Assembly (NCBI RefSeq): GCF_035989265.1
Contig: NZ_JAYKZX010000003.1
Span: 2,728,001-2,792,000 of the forward strand
DNA: 64,000 nucleotides
Reading direction: 5' to 3'
DNA from: Sphingobium sp. HWE2-09
Lineage (GTDB): Bacteria; Pseudomonadota; Alphaproteobacteria; Sphingomonadales; Sphingomonadaceae
The notes beneath the pieces were generated by a model. It saw only the letters and a program-made list of their open reading frames with translations, ran no database searches and was not told the origin of the DNA. A program made the position numbers and the translations under genes. Below, in pieces: positions 29,862 to 38,744 of the stretch. The stretch's first letter is position 1; every line of letters begins with the position of its first letter.

Positions 29862-32723
29862 ATGGCCCTTTCCCCGATGTCGCGCCGCCTGCCCCTGATG
29901 CTGGGCCTGTCCGTCCTGGCGCTGTCGCCGATGGCGCAGGCCGCCAAGCCCGTAGCGGCGGCGGCCCCTGCCCCGGTCGCCAGCCTCGTGTCGCAAGTCG
30001 ATATTCCCTATGAGGAATTCACGCTGAAAAATGGCTTGCGCGTCATCGTGCATAGCGACCGCAAGGCGCCAGTGGTGGCGGTGTCGGTCTGGTATCATGT
30101 CGGATCGCGCTTCGAACCGGCGGGCAAGACCGGTTTTGCGCATCTGTTCGAACATCTCATGTTCTATGGGTCGGAAAATGCCGATGGGCCGTTCTTCGGG
30201 CGGTTGGAGGATATCGGTGCGACCGACTGGAACGGGACGACCTGGTTCGACCGCACCAATTATTTCGAGACGGTGCCGACCGGGGCGCTGGACCGGGCGC
30301 TGTTCCTGGAATCCGACCGGATGGGCCATCTGCTGGGCGCGGTGACGCAGACCAAGCTGGATACGCAGCGCGGCGTCGTGCAGAATGAAAAGCGGATGGG
30401 CGAGAACGAGCCTTATGGGCTGGTCGAATATGCGCAGCTGGACGCGATGCTGCCCGCGGGCCACCCCTATCGCCATTCCACCATCGGATCGATGGCCGAC
30501 CTTAACGCCGCCAGCCTGGCCGACGTCCAGACTTGGTTCAAGACGCATTATGGGCCGAACAATGCCGTGCTGGTGCTGGCGGGCGATATCGATGTCGCGA
30601 CGGCGAAGGCCAAGGTCGAGAAGTGGTTCGGCAATATCGCGCCCGGCCCGGTCCCCAAGGATGTGGAAGCGACCGTCCCCACCCTGGACAAGGATGTCGA
30701 GAAGGTGATGCACGACAATGTCGCGGCAACGCGGCTGTATCGCAACTGGATCGTACCGGGGGTCAATAGCGACGAATTGCAGCAGCTCGACCTGGCGATG
30801 ACGGTGTTCGGGGGCTTGAAATCCTCGCGCCTCGACAATGCGCTGGTGCGGGACGAAAAGGTCGCTGTGGGGGTGAAGGCCAGCATCCAGCCGTTCGAGA
30901 AACTGTCGATCGCGGAGATCACCGTGGACGTGAAGCCGGGCGCGGACCCGGTGGCGGTGGGCAAGCGACTGGACCAGTTGCTGGCCGATTACCTGGCCAA
31001 GGGGCCGAGCGCCGACGAAGTGCTGCGCGCGGCGACCGGCCAAGCGGCGGGGACGATTTCTGGCCTGGAGAAGGTCGGCGGCTTTAGCGGCAAAGCGGTG
31101 ACGCTGGCCGAGGGCGCGGTCTATTCAAACGATCCGGCCAAATATAAGAAAGATCTGGCCGTCTATGCCGCTGCGACGCCGCAGAGCGTGAGCGCGGCGG
31201 CGCGCAAATGGCTGGGGCGGCCGGTGCTGCGCCTGACCGTCGCGCCGGGCGAGCGATCGGCCGCCGACAATGCGCTGGCGGGGAATGCCACGCACAAGCC
31301 CGCTTATTTTCGCAATCCCGATGCGGCTGCGCCCAAGGCGGCCACGCCCCCTGCCCCGACCAAGATCGCCGAACCCGCGATCGAGCCGGTCAAGGATCTG
31401 GACTTCCCCGATATCGAACATGCGACGTTGAAGAACGGCATCAAGGTCGCGCTGGCGCGGCGCAGCACGGTGCCGACGGTGCGCGTGTCGGTGGCGTTCG
31501 ATGCGGGCAATGCAGCCGACGACAAGGCGAAGCTGGGCACGGCGGGGCTGACCGCCGCGCTGCTGGACGAAGGGACCAAGACCCGGTCGTCGATCCAGAT
31601 CGCCGAGGAGCAGGAGCGGCTGGGCGCGTCGATCAGCGCGGCCAACAGCATGGACCGGACCACGGTCGGCCTGTTTGCGTTGAAGCCCAATCTGGACGCG
31701 TCGCTGGACCTGCTGGCCGATGTGATCCGCAACCCCGCCTTTGCCCCGGCCGAGGTGGAGCGGCTGCGCAGCCAGATGCTGACCAAGATCGCGTCGGAAA
31801 AGACCGAGCCGATGGCGATCGCCCAACGGATGTTGCCGCCGTTGCTCTATGGGCAGGCGCATCCCTATGGGATTCCGTTCACTGGTTCCGGCACCGAGAC
31901 GGGGGTCAAGGCGGTGACGCGGGCGGACCTGACCGGCTTCCATGACAAATGGCTGCGGCCCGACAATGCGACGATCTTCGTCGCGGGCGACACGACGCTG
32001 GCCGAATTGCTGCCGCTGCTGGAGAAGCGCTTTGGCGACTGGAAGGCGCCGACGAGCGCGAAGGGCGTCAAGACGTTCCGCATGGACAGGATGATGCGCC
32101 CATCGCGCATCGTGCTGGTGGACAAGCCGCAAAGCCCGCAGTCGATGATCCTGGCAGGCTTGCTGACCAACAAGAGCGGAACCGACAATCCGGTGACGCT
32201 GACGACCGCCAACGAAGTGCTGGGCGGATCGTCGTCATCGCGTCTGATCATGGACCTGCGCGAGACGAAGGGCTGGGCCTATTATGCCGGGTCGGCGCTG
32301 CCCGGCGTCAAGGAGACGATCCCGCTGCTGGTCTATGCCCCGGTGCAGACCGACAAGACGGGGGAATCGATCATCGCCGCGCGCAAGGATATCAGCGATT
32401 TCCTGACCGCGAAGGGCACGACCGAGACGGAGCGCAACCAAACGATCAACAGCCAGATATTGTCGCTGCCGGGCAGTTTCGAAACTTCGACCGACCTGTT
32501 GGGCGCGATGATGCGCAACGACCTGATCGGGCGGCCCGACGATTATTATGAGACGCTGCCCAAAACCTATCGGGCGATGACCGCCGCCGACCTGGACAAG
32601 GCCGCGCGCGAGGCGATCAACCCCGACCGGCTGATCTGGGTCGTGGTGGGCGACGCCAAGCTGGTGCGGCCGCAGCTTGACGCGGTGGGATTGCCGGTGG
32701 AAATGGGCACACTCGCAGACTGA
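29862..32723 (+). CDS. M16-family zinc peptidase, secreted, two-domain
   Basis: This insulinase/pitrilysin-family protein has 953 residues and a signal peptide ending in SPMAQAAKP. The first catalytic half has the inverted zinc motif HLFEH (His94, Glu97, His98), and the second half (from about 500) lacks it, as in other bacterial two-half M16 proteins. The start is the ATG with GAGG nearby; the reading frame is open further upstream. It may degrade peptides in the periplasm. The divergent M28 peptidase points to a shared peptide-turnover role, inferred from position. Confidence 0.92.
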   Translation: MALSPMSRRLPLMLGLSVLALSPMAQAAKPVAAAAPAPVASLVSQVDIPYEEFTLKNGLRVIVHSDRKAPVVAVSVWYHVGSRFEPAGKTGFAHLFEHLMFYGSENADGPFFGRLEDIGATDWNGTTWFDRTNYFETVPTGALDRALFLESDRMGHLLGAVTQTKLDTQRGVVQNEKRMGENEPYGLVEYAQLDAMLPAGHPYRHSTIGSMADLNAASLADVQTWFKTHYGPNNAVLVLAGDIDVATAKAKVEKWFGNIAPGPVPKDVEATVPTLDKDVEKVMHDNVAATRLYRNWIVPGVNSDELQQLDLAMTVFGGLKSSRLDNALVRDEKVAVGVKASIQPFEKLSIAEITVDVKPGADPVAVGKRLDQLLADYLAKGPSADEVLRAATGQAAGTISGLEKVGGFSGKAVTLAEGAVYSNDPAKYKKDLAVYAAATPQSVSAAARKWLGRPVLRLTVAPGERSAADNALAGNATHKPAYFRNPDAAAPKAATPPAPTKIAEPAIEPVKDLDFPDIEHATLKNGIKVALARRSTVPTVRVSVAFDAGNAADDKAKLGTAGLTAALLDEGTKTRSSIQIAEEQERLGASISAANSMDRTTVGLFALKPNLDASLDLLADVIRNPAFAPAEVERLRSQMLTKIASEKTEPMAIAQRMLPPLLYGQAHPYGIPFTGSGTETGVKAVTRADLTGFHDKWLRPDNATIFVAGDTTLAELLPLLEKRFGDWKAPTSAKGVKTFRMDRMMRPSRIVLVDKPQSPQSMILAGLLTNKSGTDNPVTLTTANEVLGGSSSSRLIMDLRETKGWAYYAGSALPGVKETIPLLVYAPVQTDKTGESIIAARKDISDFLTAKGTTETERNQTINSQILSLPGSFETSTDLLGAMMRNDLIGRPDDYYETLPKTYRAMTAADLDKAAREAINPDRLIWVVVGDAKLVRPQLDAVGLPVEMGTLAD

Positions 32724-32751
32724 CGCGAACGTAAAGCATAGGAGAATCAAG

Positions 32752-33051
32752 ATGGCAGTGGATGGCGCTTATGATTGCGTGGCCAAGACGCCGATGGGCG
32801 ACCAGAAGGGCGTCTTCACCGTCGTCAGCAGCGGCGACCGCTTCAACGGCACCTTTGCCGGGATGATGGGATCGCTGGACGTCGTCGATGGCAAGGTCGA
32901 CGGCGACATGCTGACGTGGAAGATGGAAATGACCATGCCCATGCCGATGACGCTGGAATGCGAGGCGCAGGTGGCGGGCGACGCCATTACCGGGACGATG
33001 CAGTTGGGCGCGTTCGGGGCTTCGGCGTTTAACGGGACGCGGCGGGGGTAA
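32752..33051 (+). CDS. Small conserved hypothetical protein
   Basis: This 99-residue protein begins after AGGAGAATCAAG. It contains no membrane segment or signal peptide. Its composition suggests a small beta-barrel/lipocalin-like fold (DGAYDCVAKTPMGDQKGVFTVVSSGDRFNGTFAGMMGSLDV) with alternating hydrophobic residues and several Met (MEMTMPMPMTLE). I do not recognise a characterised member. It follows the M16 gene by 28 bases and could be in the same operon. Confidence 0.7.
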   Translation: MAVDGAYDCVAKTPMGDQKGVFTVVSSGDRFNGTFAGMMGSLDVVDGKVDGDMLTWKMEMTMPMPMTLECEAQVAGDAITGTMQLGAFGASAFNGTRRG

Positions 33052-33438
33052 GCGGCTTTCCGCTTGGTGAGGCGCCCTGTCGCTGGGCGGGGCGTGCCGC
33101 CGCTGGGTGATTGTTCTCCCGCACAGGCGGGGGTCCAGTTCCGTCGTTTGAACTGGGTTCCCGCCTGCGCGGGAACACGGCACCTCTTCTGCGTACACCG
33201 CGCTTGTGTTTCTCTCGCTCGAAACGAACGAATTTTGTCTATCTAATCTCGTGGAGTGCATTCAGTTGGTGGTGCGCTACCGGACAGGTAACGCTCGTGT
33301 TCTTCGGGCGGGACTGGGTTCCCGCCTGCGCGGGAACACCGGGGTATGATGTTGAAATGTCGGGGTAAAATGCGCTGCTTTGCGACAAGGAAGGCGACAG
33401 TTGGGGGTCATTGAAATTTTCCGTTAGTTAGCTATCTA
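33052..33438. repeat. Repeat-rich intergenic region (families 1 and 3)
   Basis: This 387-base gap contains no credible gene. It holds a paired family 1 palindrome (33113-33178), a second single family 1 unit (33312-33341) and a partial family 3 unit (CGCTCGAAACGAACG at 33216-33230; compare 38606-38634). The upstream copy of the CTATCTAAT motif lies at 33239-33247. The cluster looks like a repeated-insertion site of small palindromic elements between two operons. Confidence 0.8.
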
Positions 33439-33439
33439 A
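33424..33439. promoter_or_regulatory. Candidate MarR operator overlapping the marR start
   Basis: TTAGTTAGCTATCTAA is a 16-base imperfect palindrome (TTAG-x-TAGCTA-x-CTAA) that ends at the first base of the regulator start codon. A second copy of the CTATCTAAT half lies at 33239-33247. The position, directly at the gene for a MarR regulator that heads an efflux operon, suggests autoregulation. It is not tested. Confidence 0.55.
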
Positions 33440-33894
33440 TGGAAATGCCTCTTTCAGAACCCAAGCGCGCATTGGCGCATAAGATTGCCCCTGTTGCGCG
33501 GGCGTGGCGGCAGTTGGCCGATGCGGTGCTGGCCGAGTTCGGCGTGTCGAACAGCGCGGCCTGGTGCCTCATCCATATCGACCGGCTGGGCGGTGAGGTG
33601 GGGCAGAGTGCGCTGGCGGATTCGTTGGATATCAGCCAGCCTTCGCTGGTGCGCACATTGGATCAGGTGCAGGCGGCGGGGCTGGTGCAGCGGGCGCAGC
33701 ATCCCGACGACAAACGGTCCAACATCATCGTTCTGACCGAGGCGGGCCGGGAACTGGTCGGGCGGATCGAAACCAAGCTGGATGCGCTGCGCGCCGAATT
33801 GCTGAAGGACGTGCCCGAAGACGCGATCGAGATTGCGGTCTGGCTGCTGGACCTGCTGAACCTGCGCATCAGCGAGTGGAAAAGCGCGCCATGA
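33439..33894 (+). CDS. MarR-family transcriptional regulator
   Basis: MarR/SlyA-type regulator (151 aa) with a winged-helix domain: SALADSLDISQPSLVRTLDQVQAAGLVQRAQHPDDKRSNIIVLTEAG is the recognition helix and wing. It heads a five-gene efflux operon and overlaps the next gene by 4 bases. It probably represses the operon and responds to an aromatic compound, since such FUSC-type pumps extrude aromatic acids. A second in-frame ATG is six bases further. Confidence 0.9.
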   Translation: MEMPLSEPKRALAHKIAPVARAWRQLADAVLAEFGVSNSAAWCLIHIDRLGGEVGQSALADSLDISQPSLVRTLDQVQAAGLVQRAQHPDDKRSNIIVLTEAGRELVGRIETKLDALRAELLKDVPEDAIEIAVWLLDLLNLRISEWKSAP

Positions 33895-35954
33895 CTGCGG
33901 CGCGCTGGGGCGAACGGTTCGGCGTGCCGACCGCGCTCTTCTCCCTCAAATGCCTGGCGGCGGCCATGCTGGCGCTCTATGTGGCGTTCAGCATCGGGCT
34001 GGAGCGGCCCTATTGGGCGTTCCTGACCAGCTATATCGTGGCCCAGCCGATGGCGGGCGCGGTGATTTCCAAGGCGGTGTTCCGCGCCGTCGGCACGCTG
34101 GTGGGCGCGATGTTCGCCGTCGCGATCGTGCCGCCGCTGGTCAATGCGCCCGAATTGCTGGTGCTGGCGATGGGCAGCTGGCTGGCGCTGTGCGTGTTCG
34201 TGTCGCTGATGGACCGTACGCCGCGCGGCTATATGTTCGTGCTGGCGGGCTATACCGCCTGCCTGATCGTGTTTCCCGATGTCGATACGCCGCAAACCAT
34301 CTTCACCGTCGCGTCGCTGCGCGTGCAGGAGATTTTGATCGGCATCGCCTGTGGCAGCCTGGTCCATAGCGTCATCTTGCCCGGATCGATCACCGCCACG
34401 CTGCTGGCGCGAGTGGAGGGGATGTTGCGCGACGCCGAACGCTGGTCGCGCGATGCGATCGCGACGGAACCGGTGGCGGGGCTGGATGCCGAGCGTCGGC
34501 GGCTGGCGCAGGACGTGACCGAATTGCACCAGATGTCGGTCCACCTGCCGTTCGACATCAGTCGGCTGGCGCCGCGCGTGCGCACGGTGCGCGCGTTGCA
34601 GGATCAATTGTCGATGCTGTTGCCGCTGGGCGCGGCGGTGGAAGATCGGCTGGCGCAGTTGACGGCGGCCTATGACGGCACGGTGCCGCCCCAAGTCGAG
34701 GCGCTGATCGCCGATGTGCGCGACTGGCTGGATTCGCCGGTGGTCGATAATGCCAGCCGCGCGCAGCTGGCGCAGGCGCTGATCGACCGGTGCGCAGGAT
34801 TGGAGCCGAGCGCGACGCCCGACATGGGCTGGGCCGACATGATGCGGCTGAGCCTCTATGCCCGGCTCGCCACGCTGATCGCGGTGCATCGCGATTGCCG
34901 CGACCTGTACGACCAGATGGCGACGCACAGCCGCATGGCGGTGACGCCGCGCGTAGCGCTATTGCTGGAAGGGCGACGCAACCGCGAACTGCATCGCGAC
35001 TATGCCAGCGCGGCGCGGGCCGCCTTCGGCGCGTTCGCGACGGTGGTGCTGGGTTGTGCGATCTGGATCTTAAGCGGTTGGAAGGATGGCGGCACGGCCG
35101 TGATGCTGGCCGGCGTGTTCCTGGCGCTGTTCGCGGCGGCGGACAATCCGATCGCGCCGCTCAAGGGCTTCATGATCGGCACGATCGCAGCGTCGGCGCT
35201 GGGCGCGCTTTATGGCTATGCGATCATGCCGCGGCTGGACGGGTTTGCGATGCTGGCGCTGGCCTATGCGCCCGCGCTGCTGTTGCTGGGCGCGATGATG
35301 GCGTCGCCGCGCTGGGCGGGGATCGCGCTGCCGACCCTGTTGGGGCTGGGCAGTCCGGTGCTGTTGTCGAGCAGCTATGTCAGCGCCTTTGGCAGCTATA
35401 TCAATGGCGCGGTGGCGCAGATCGTGGGCATCTGGTTCGCGATCGTGATGGCCGGGCTGTTGCAGTCGGCGGGGGTCGAGCGGGCGATCCGCCGCACCGT
35501 GCGCGCGGGGTGGCGCGACATTGCCCAGCGGGCGACGTTGATGAGCCAGCCCGATGTGCGCGGATGGATCAACCGGATGCTCGACCGGATCGCTTTGCTC
35601 GCGCCGCGGCTGGCGGCGACCCGTAGCGATAGCGGCGCGCCGCTCTATGATGCGCTGCGCGATCTGCGCACGGGCGTGGCGATCGGCGAGTTGCGGCAAT
35701 TGCGACTGGACCTGCCGCCCGAGGAAGGCGCGCCGCTGACCGCCGTGCTGGGGGCGAGCCGCCATTATGGCGGACTGGACCCCGATGCCCCTGCCCCTGC
35801 CGATCCGACGTTGCTGCACGACATCGACGGCGCGATCGCCGATATGAGCGGTAATGACCGGCCGCCGGTGCGGCGGGAGGGGGTGTTGGGGCTGGTCAGC
35901 CTGCGCCGCAACCTCTTTCCCGATGCGCCGGCCTATCGAAGGATCGCGGCATGA
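33891..35954 (+). CDS. FUSC-family inner-membrane efflux transporter
   Basis: This is a 687-residue fusaric-acid-resistance/AaeB-like transporter. Two blocks of about five membrane helices are separated by a soluble helical region (about 180-360). The first block begins ALFSLKCLAAAMLALYVAFSIGLERPYWAFLTSYIV and the second resumes near 370 with AARAAFGAFATVVLGCAIWI. Together with the DUF1656, HlyD and NodT genes it makes a tripartite pump spanning both membranes. Substrates in related systems are aromatic acids; here they are unknown. Confidence 0.9.
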   Translation: MTAARWGERFGVPTALFSLKCLAAAMLALYVAFSIGLERPYWAFLTSYIVAQPMAGAVISKAVFRAVGTLVGAMFAVAIVPPLVNAPELLVLAMGSWLALCVFVSLMDRTPRGYMFVLAGYTACLIVFPDVDTPQTIFTVASLRVQEILIGIACGSLVHSVILPGSITATLLARVEGMLRDAERWSRDAIATEPVAGLDAERRRLAQDVTELHQMSVHLPFDISRLAPRVRTVRALQDQLSMLLPLGAAVEDRLAQLTAAYDGTVPPQVEALIADVRDWLDSPVVDNASRAQLAQALIDRCAGLEPSATPDMGWADMMRLSLYARLATLIAVHRDCRDLYDQMATHSRMAVTPRVALLLEGRRNRELHRDYASAARAAFGAFATVVLGCAIWILSGWKDGGTAVMLAGVFLALFAAADNPIAPLKGFMIGTIAASALGALYGYAIMPRLDGFAMLALAYAPALLLLGAMMASPRWAGIALPTLLGLGSPVLLSSSYVSAFGSYINGAVAQIVGIWFAIVMAGLLQSAGVERAIRRTVRAGWRDIAQRATLMSQPDVRGWINRMLDRIALLAPRLAATRSDSGAPLYDALRDLRTGVAIGELRQLRLDLPPEEGAPLTAVLGASRHYGGLDPDAPAPADPTLLHDIDGAIADMSGNDRPPVRREGVLGLVSLRRNLFPDAPAYRRIAA

Positions 35955-36166
35955 CCGGCGAGGTCGCTTTGGGCGGGATCTATGTCCCTACGCTGCTGCT
36001 GCTGGCGCTGGTCGCGCTGGTGCTGAGCTGGGGGCTGACGCGGGTGATCGGCGCGTTCGGCCTCTACCGCTTCCTGGCCTATCGCGCGGCGGTGGACCTC
36101 AGCCTCTTCATCATTCTGCTGGGCGCCCTCGCCCTGATCGTCCCCACCTTTGGAATCCGTCTATGA
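35951..36166 (+). CDS. DUF1656 (AaeX-like) membrane protein
   Basis: This 71-residue protein has two hydrophobic helices (VPTLLLLALVALVLSWGLTRV and AVDLSLFIILLGALALIV). It fits DUF1656, which almost always lies between the FUSC and HlyD genes of this pump type. It overlaps both neighbours by 4 bases, so the four cistrons are translationally coupled. A small subunit role is inferred from conserved synteny. Confidence 0.9.
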   Translation: MTGEVALGGIYVPTLLLLALVALVLSWGLTRVIGAFGLYRFLAYRAAVDLSLFIILLGALALIVPTFGIRL

Positions 36167-37071
36167 ATCGCCTCTCATCCACGCTGGTCCGCAGCGCCGC
36201 CACCATCATCCTGGTCATCGCCGCCGTGCTGGTCGCGATATGGCTGTGGAATCATTATGAGCGCAGCCCCTGGACCCGCGACGGGCGGGTGCGGGCCGAT
36301 GTGGTGCGGGTGACGCCCGATATCAGCGGGCTGGTGACGTCGGTCGCGGTGCGGGACAATCAGGCGGTGAAGGCGGGCGACCTGCTGTTCGTGATCGACA
36401 CGCCGCGTTATGCGCTGGCGCTGGACCAGGCGAAGTCGCAGATCGCCAGTGCGCAGGCGACATTGGCGCAGGCGCGGCGGGAGGCGCGGCGCGACCTGGC
36501 GCTGGGCGACCTAGTGGCGGCGGAGACGCATGAGCAGAATGTCGCGCGGGTCGAGACGGCACAGGCCGCGCTGACCGAGGCGATGAGCGCGCGTGAGGGC
36601 GCGGCGCTGAATTTGAAGCGCACGCGGGTGCTGGCGTCGGTCAATGGCGTGGTGACCAACCTGGACCTGCATCCGGGGGATTATGTCGGCGCGGGGAGCC
36701 AGGCATTGGCGCTGATCGACAGTGATTCGATGCGGGTGGAGGGCTATTTCGAGGAAACCAAGCTGGGGCTGATCTGCATCGGCGCGCCAGTGACGGTGCG
36801 GTTGATGGGCGAGGCGCAGGATCTGCATGGGCGGGTGGAGAGCATCTCCTTTGGCATCAGTGACGACAGCCGGACGAACAGTGGCAATTTGCTGCCCGCG
36901 GTGGAACCGACCTTCAGCTGGGTGCGGTTGGCGCAGCGGATTCCGGTGCGGGTGAAGCTGGACAAGGCGCCGGTAGGAATGCGGTTGATTTCCGGGCGGA
37001 CGGCGACGGTGACGGTGCAGCCTGCGGCGAAGGGGGCGGACGGGACGGTTGGGGTTTGCCGTCATGGGTGA
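36163..37071 (+). CDS. HlyD/AaeA-type periplasmic adaptor
   Basis: This membrane-fusion protein of 302 residues has one N-terminal helix (AATIILVIAAVLVAIWLWNH) and the biotinyl-lipoyl-like half motif VRVTPDISGLVTSVAVRDNQAVKAGDLLFVID. An alpha-hairpin (about 90-160) and the VRASVNGVV-type second half follow (VLASVNGVVTNLDLHPGDYV). It bridges the FUSC transporter and the NodT outer-membrane channel. The start overlaps the DUF1656 stop. Confidence 0.92.
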   Translation: MNRLSSTLVRSAATIILVIAAVLVAIWLWNHYERSPWTRDGRVRADVVRVTPDISGLVTSVAVRDNQAVKAGDLLFVIDTPRYALALDQAKSQIASAQATLAQARREARRDLALGDLVAAETHEQNVARVETAQAALTEAMSAREGAALNLKRTRVLASVNGVVTNLDLHPGDYVGAGSQALALIDSDSMRVEGYFEETKLGLICIGAPVTVRLMGEAQDLHGRVESISFGISDDSRTNSGNLLPAVEPTFSWVRLAQRIPVRVKLDKAPVGMRLISGRTATVTVQPAAKGADGTVGVCRHG

Positions 37072-37087
37072 AGTTTGGAGAGGGCAA

Positions 37088-37154
37088 TGTGTTCCCGCGC
37101 AGGCGGGAACCCAGTTCAGACGGCGGGACTGGGTTCCCGCCTTCGCGGGAACAC
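37088..37154. repeat. Paired palindromic repeat (family 1) inside the efflux operon
   Basis: Two inverted units, GTTCCCGCGCAGGCGGGAAC and GGTTCCCGCCTTCGCGGGAAC, are spaced by about 20 bases. They sit between the HlyD stop and the NodT start and would form mRNA hairpins just before the NodT start codon. The second unit has a T for G in its loop relative to the other copies. Confidence 0.88.
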
Positions 37155-37162
37155 GGCGGGGG

Positions 37163-38551
37163 ATGGGGGCGGCGTTGCTGGTGCTCGCGCTGTCTGCTTG
37201 TGCGACCGCCGGGCCGGACTATCGGCCGCCTGCACAGTCTGTTGCAACTGCGCCGGGAGCCACCGGAGCGTTTCATGCGGCGCAGGGTTCGCAATTCGCG
37301 CAAGCGCCGCTGCCCGATCGTTGGTGGCGGCTTTATAGTGATCCGCAGCTGGACGGGCTGATCGAGCAGGCTTTGGCGGCCAATACCGACTTGCGGCAGG
37401 CCGACGCCAATCTGGCCCGGGCGCAGGCGGTGCTGCGCGAGGCGGAGGCCGGGCGGCTGATCAGCACGACGGTCAGCGGCGGCGAGACGCTGGCGCGGCC
37501 ATCGGGGGTGACCCAGCATCTGCCCGGCGCGGTGAGTTATGATCTGGGCCTGTCGGCGAGCTATCCGCTGGACCTGAACGGCCGGATCAAGCGCGCGATC
37601 GAGGCGAGCAGCGCCGACGTGGACGCGAGCGCGGCGGCGCGCGACTATGTACGGGTGAGCGTGGCGGCGGCGACGGCGCGGGCCTATGCGCAGGTGTGCG
37701 CGGCGAACTACAGCCTGGGCGTCAATCGGCAGGTGGTGGCGTTGCAGCGCGATACGCTGAACGCCACGCGGCGGCTGGCGAAGGGCGGGCGCGGCACGGC
37801 GTTCGACGTCAGCCGGGCGCAGGCAGCGGTGGACGGCAGCGCGGCGGCGCTCCCTGCGTTCGAGGCGCAGCGGCAGAACGGGTTATATGTGCTGGCGACA
37901 TTGCTGGGACGGCCGCCCGCCGACTATCCGCGCGCTGTGGAGAGTTGCGCGGCGCTACCGGCGTTGCGCGCGCCGCTGCCGGTGGGCGATGGCGCGGCGC
38001 TGATCCGGCGGCGGCCCGACATTCGCCAGGCCGAACGCGCGATTGCGGGCGATACCGCGCGGCTGGGGGTGGCGATGGCCGACCTTTATCCACAGGTCAG
38101 CATCGGCGGGTCGGTAGGGCTGTCCGGACCGCTCAAGGATTTCGGATCGGGATCGGCCTTCGGCTTCAGCCTGGGACCGCTGATCAGCTGGAGCTTCCCC
38201 AACCGGCCGGTGGTGAAGGCGCGGATCGCGCAGGCCGACGCTGCGGTGCAGGGCGATCTGGCCGGGTTCGACGGGGCGGTGCTGGAGGCGCTGCGCCAGG
38301 CGGAGACGGCGCTGGAAACCTATCGCCGCGATGCCGAGCGGGCGGCGGCGCTGGACCGGGCGCGGGATAGCGCGGCGACGTCGGCGGCCCAGGCGGGCAA
38401 GCTGTTCCGGTTCGGCCGGGGCGATTTCCTGTCGCTGCTGGACGCGCAGCGCAGTTTGGCGAGCGCGGAGGTGACCGCGGCCGGCGCGCGGACGCAGTTG
38501 GTGCAGGATCAGATTGCGGTGTTTCTGGCGTTGGGTGGCGGTTGGGAGTGA
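37163..38551 (+). CDS. NodT-family outer-membrane efflux lipoprotein
   Basis: This 462-residue RND/FUSC-type channel of the TolC superfamily has two OEP domains with long helices (about 60-250 and 270-455). It begins MGAALLVLALSACATAG, with lipobox LSAC and Cys13 as the probable lipid-attachment site. The frame remains open upstream through the repeat element, which cannot be real coding sequence, so I take this ATG. A short signal peptide without a basic N-terminus is odd. It is the last gene of the operon. Confidence 0.88.
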   Translation: MGAALLVLALSACATAGPDYRPPAQSVATAPGATGAFHAAQGSQFAQAPLPDRWWRLYSDPQLDGLIEQALAANTDLRQADANLARAQAVLREAEAGRLISTTVSGGETLARPSGVTQHLPGAVSYDLGLSASYPLDLNGRIKRAIEASSADVDASAAARDYVRVSVAAATARAYAQVCAANYSLGVNRQVVALQRDTLNATRRLAKGGRGTAFDVSRAQAAVDGSAAALPAFEAQRQNGLYVLATLLGRPPADYPRAVESCAALPALRAPLPVGDGAALIRRRPDIRQAERAIAGDTARLGVAMADLYPQVSIGGSVGLSGPLKDFGSGSAFGFSLGPLISWSFPNRPVVKARIAQADAAVQGDLAGFDGAVLEALRQAETALETYRRDAERAAALDRARDSAATSAAQAGKLFRFGRGDFLSLLDAQRSLASAEVTAAGARTQLVQDQIAVFLALGGGWE

Positions 38552-38605
38552 GGGCGGGCGATCGGCCGCGCCTTTGGGGGCGCATCGCGGGCGATAGAAG
38601 TTCTT

Positions 38606-38680
38606 CCGTTCGTTTCGAGCGTAGTCGAGAAACGCTGTGGCAGCGCTATGGCTTCTCGACTTCGCCCGAAGCGAACGGAT
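38606..38680. repeat. Paired palindromic repeat (family 3)
   Basis: An inverted pair, CGTTCGTTTCGAGCGTAGTCG (from 38607) and TCGACTTCGCCCGAAGCGAACG (to 38679), can form a long imperfect hairpin after the NodT gene. The second arm reads TTCTCGACTTCGCCCG-AAGCGAACGG. It probably acts as a 3'-end stabiliser or weak terminator. A partial copy lies at 33216-33230. Confidence 0.75.
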
Positions 38681-38744
38681 CAAGATAAAGCGATCGCGCA
38701 GACATTCCCATTGCAAGCGTAACGCAGCAATGGCGAAGCGCGAT

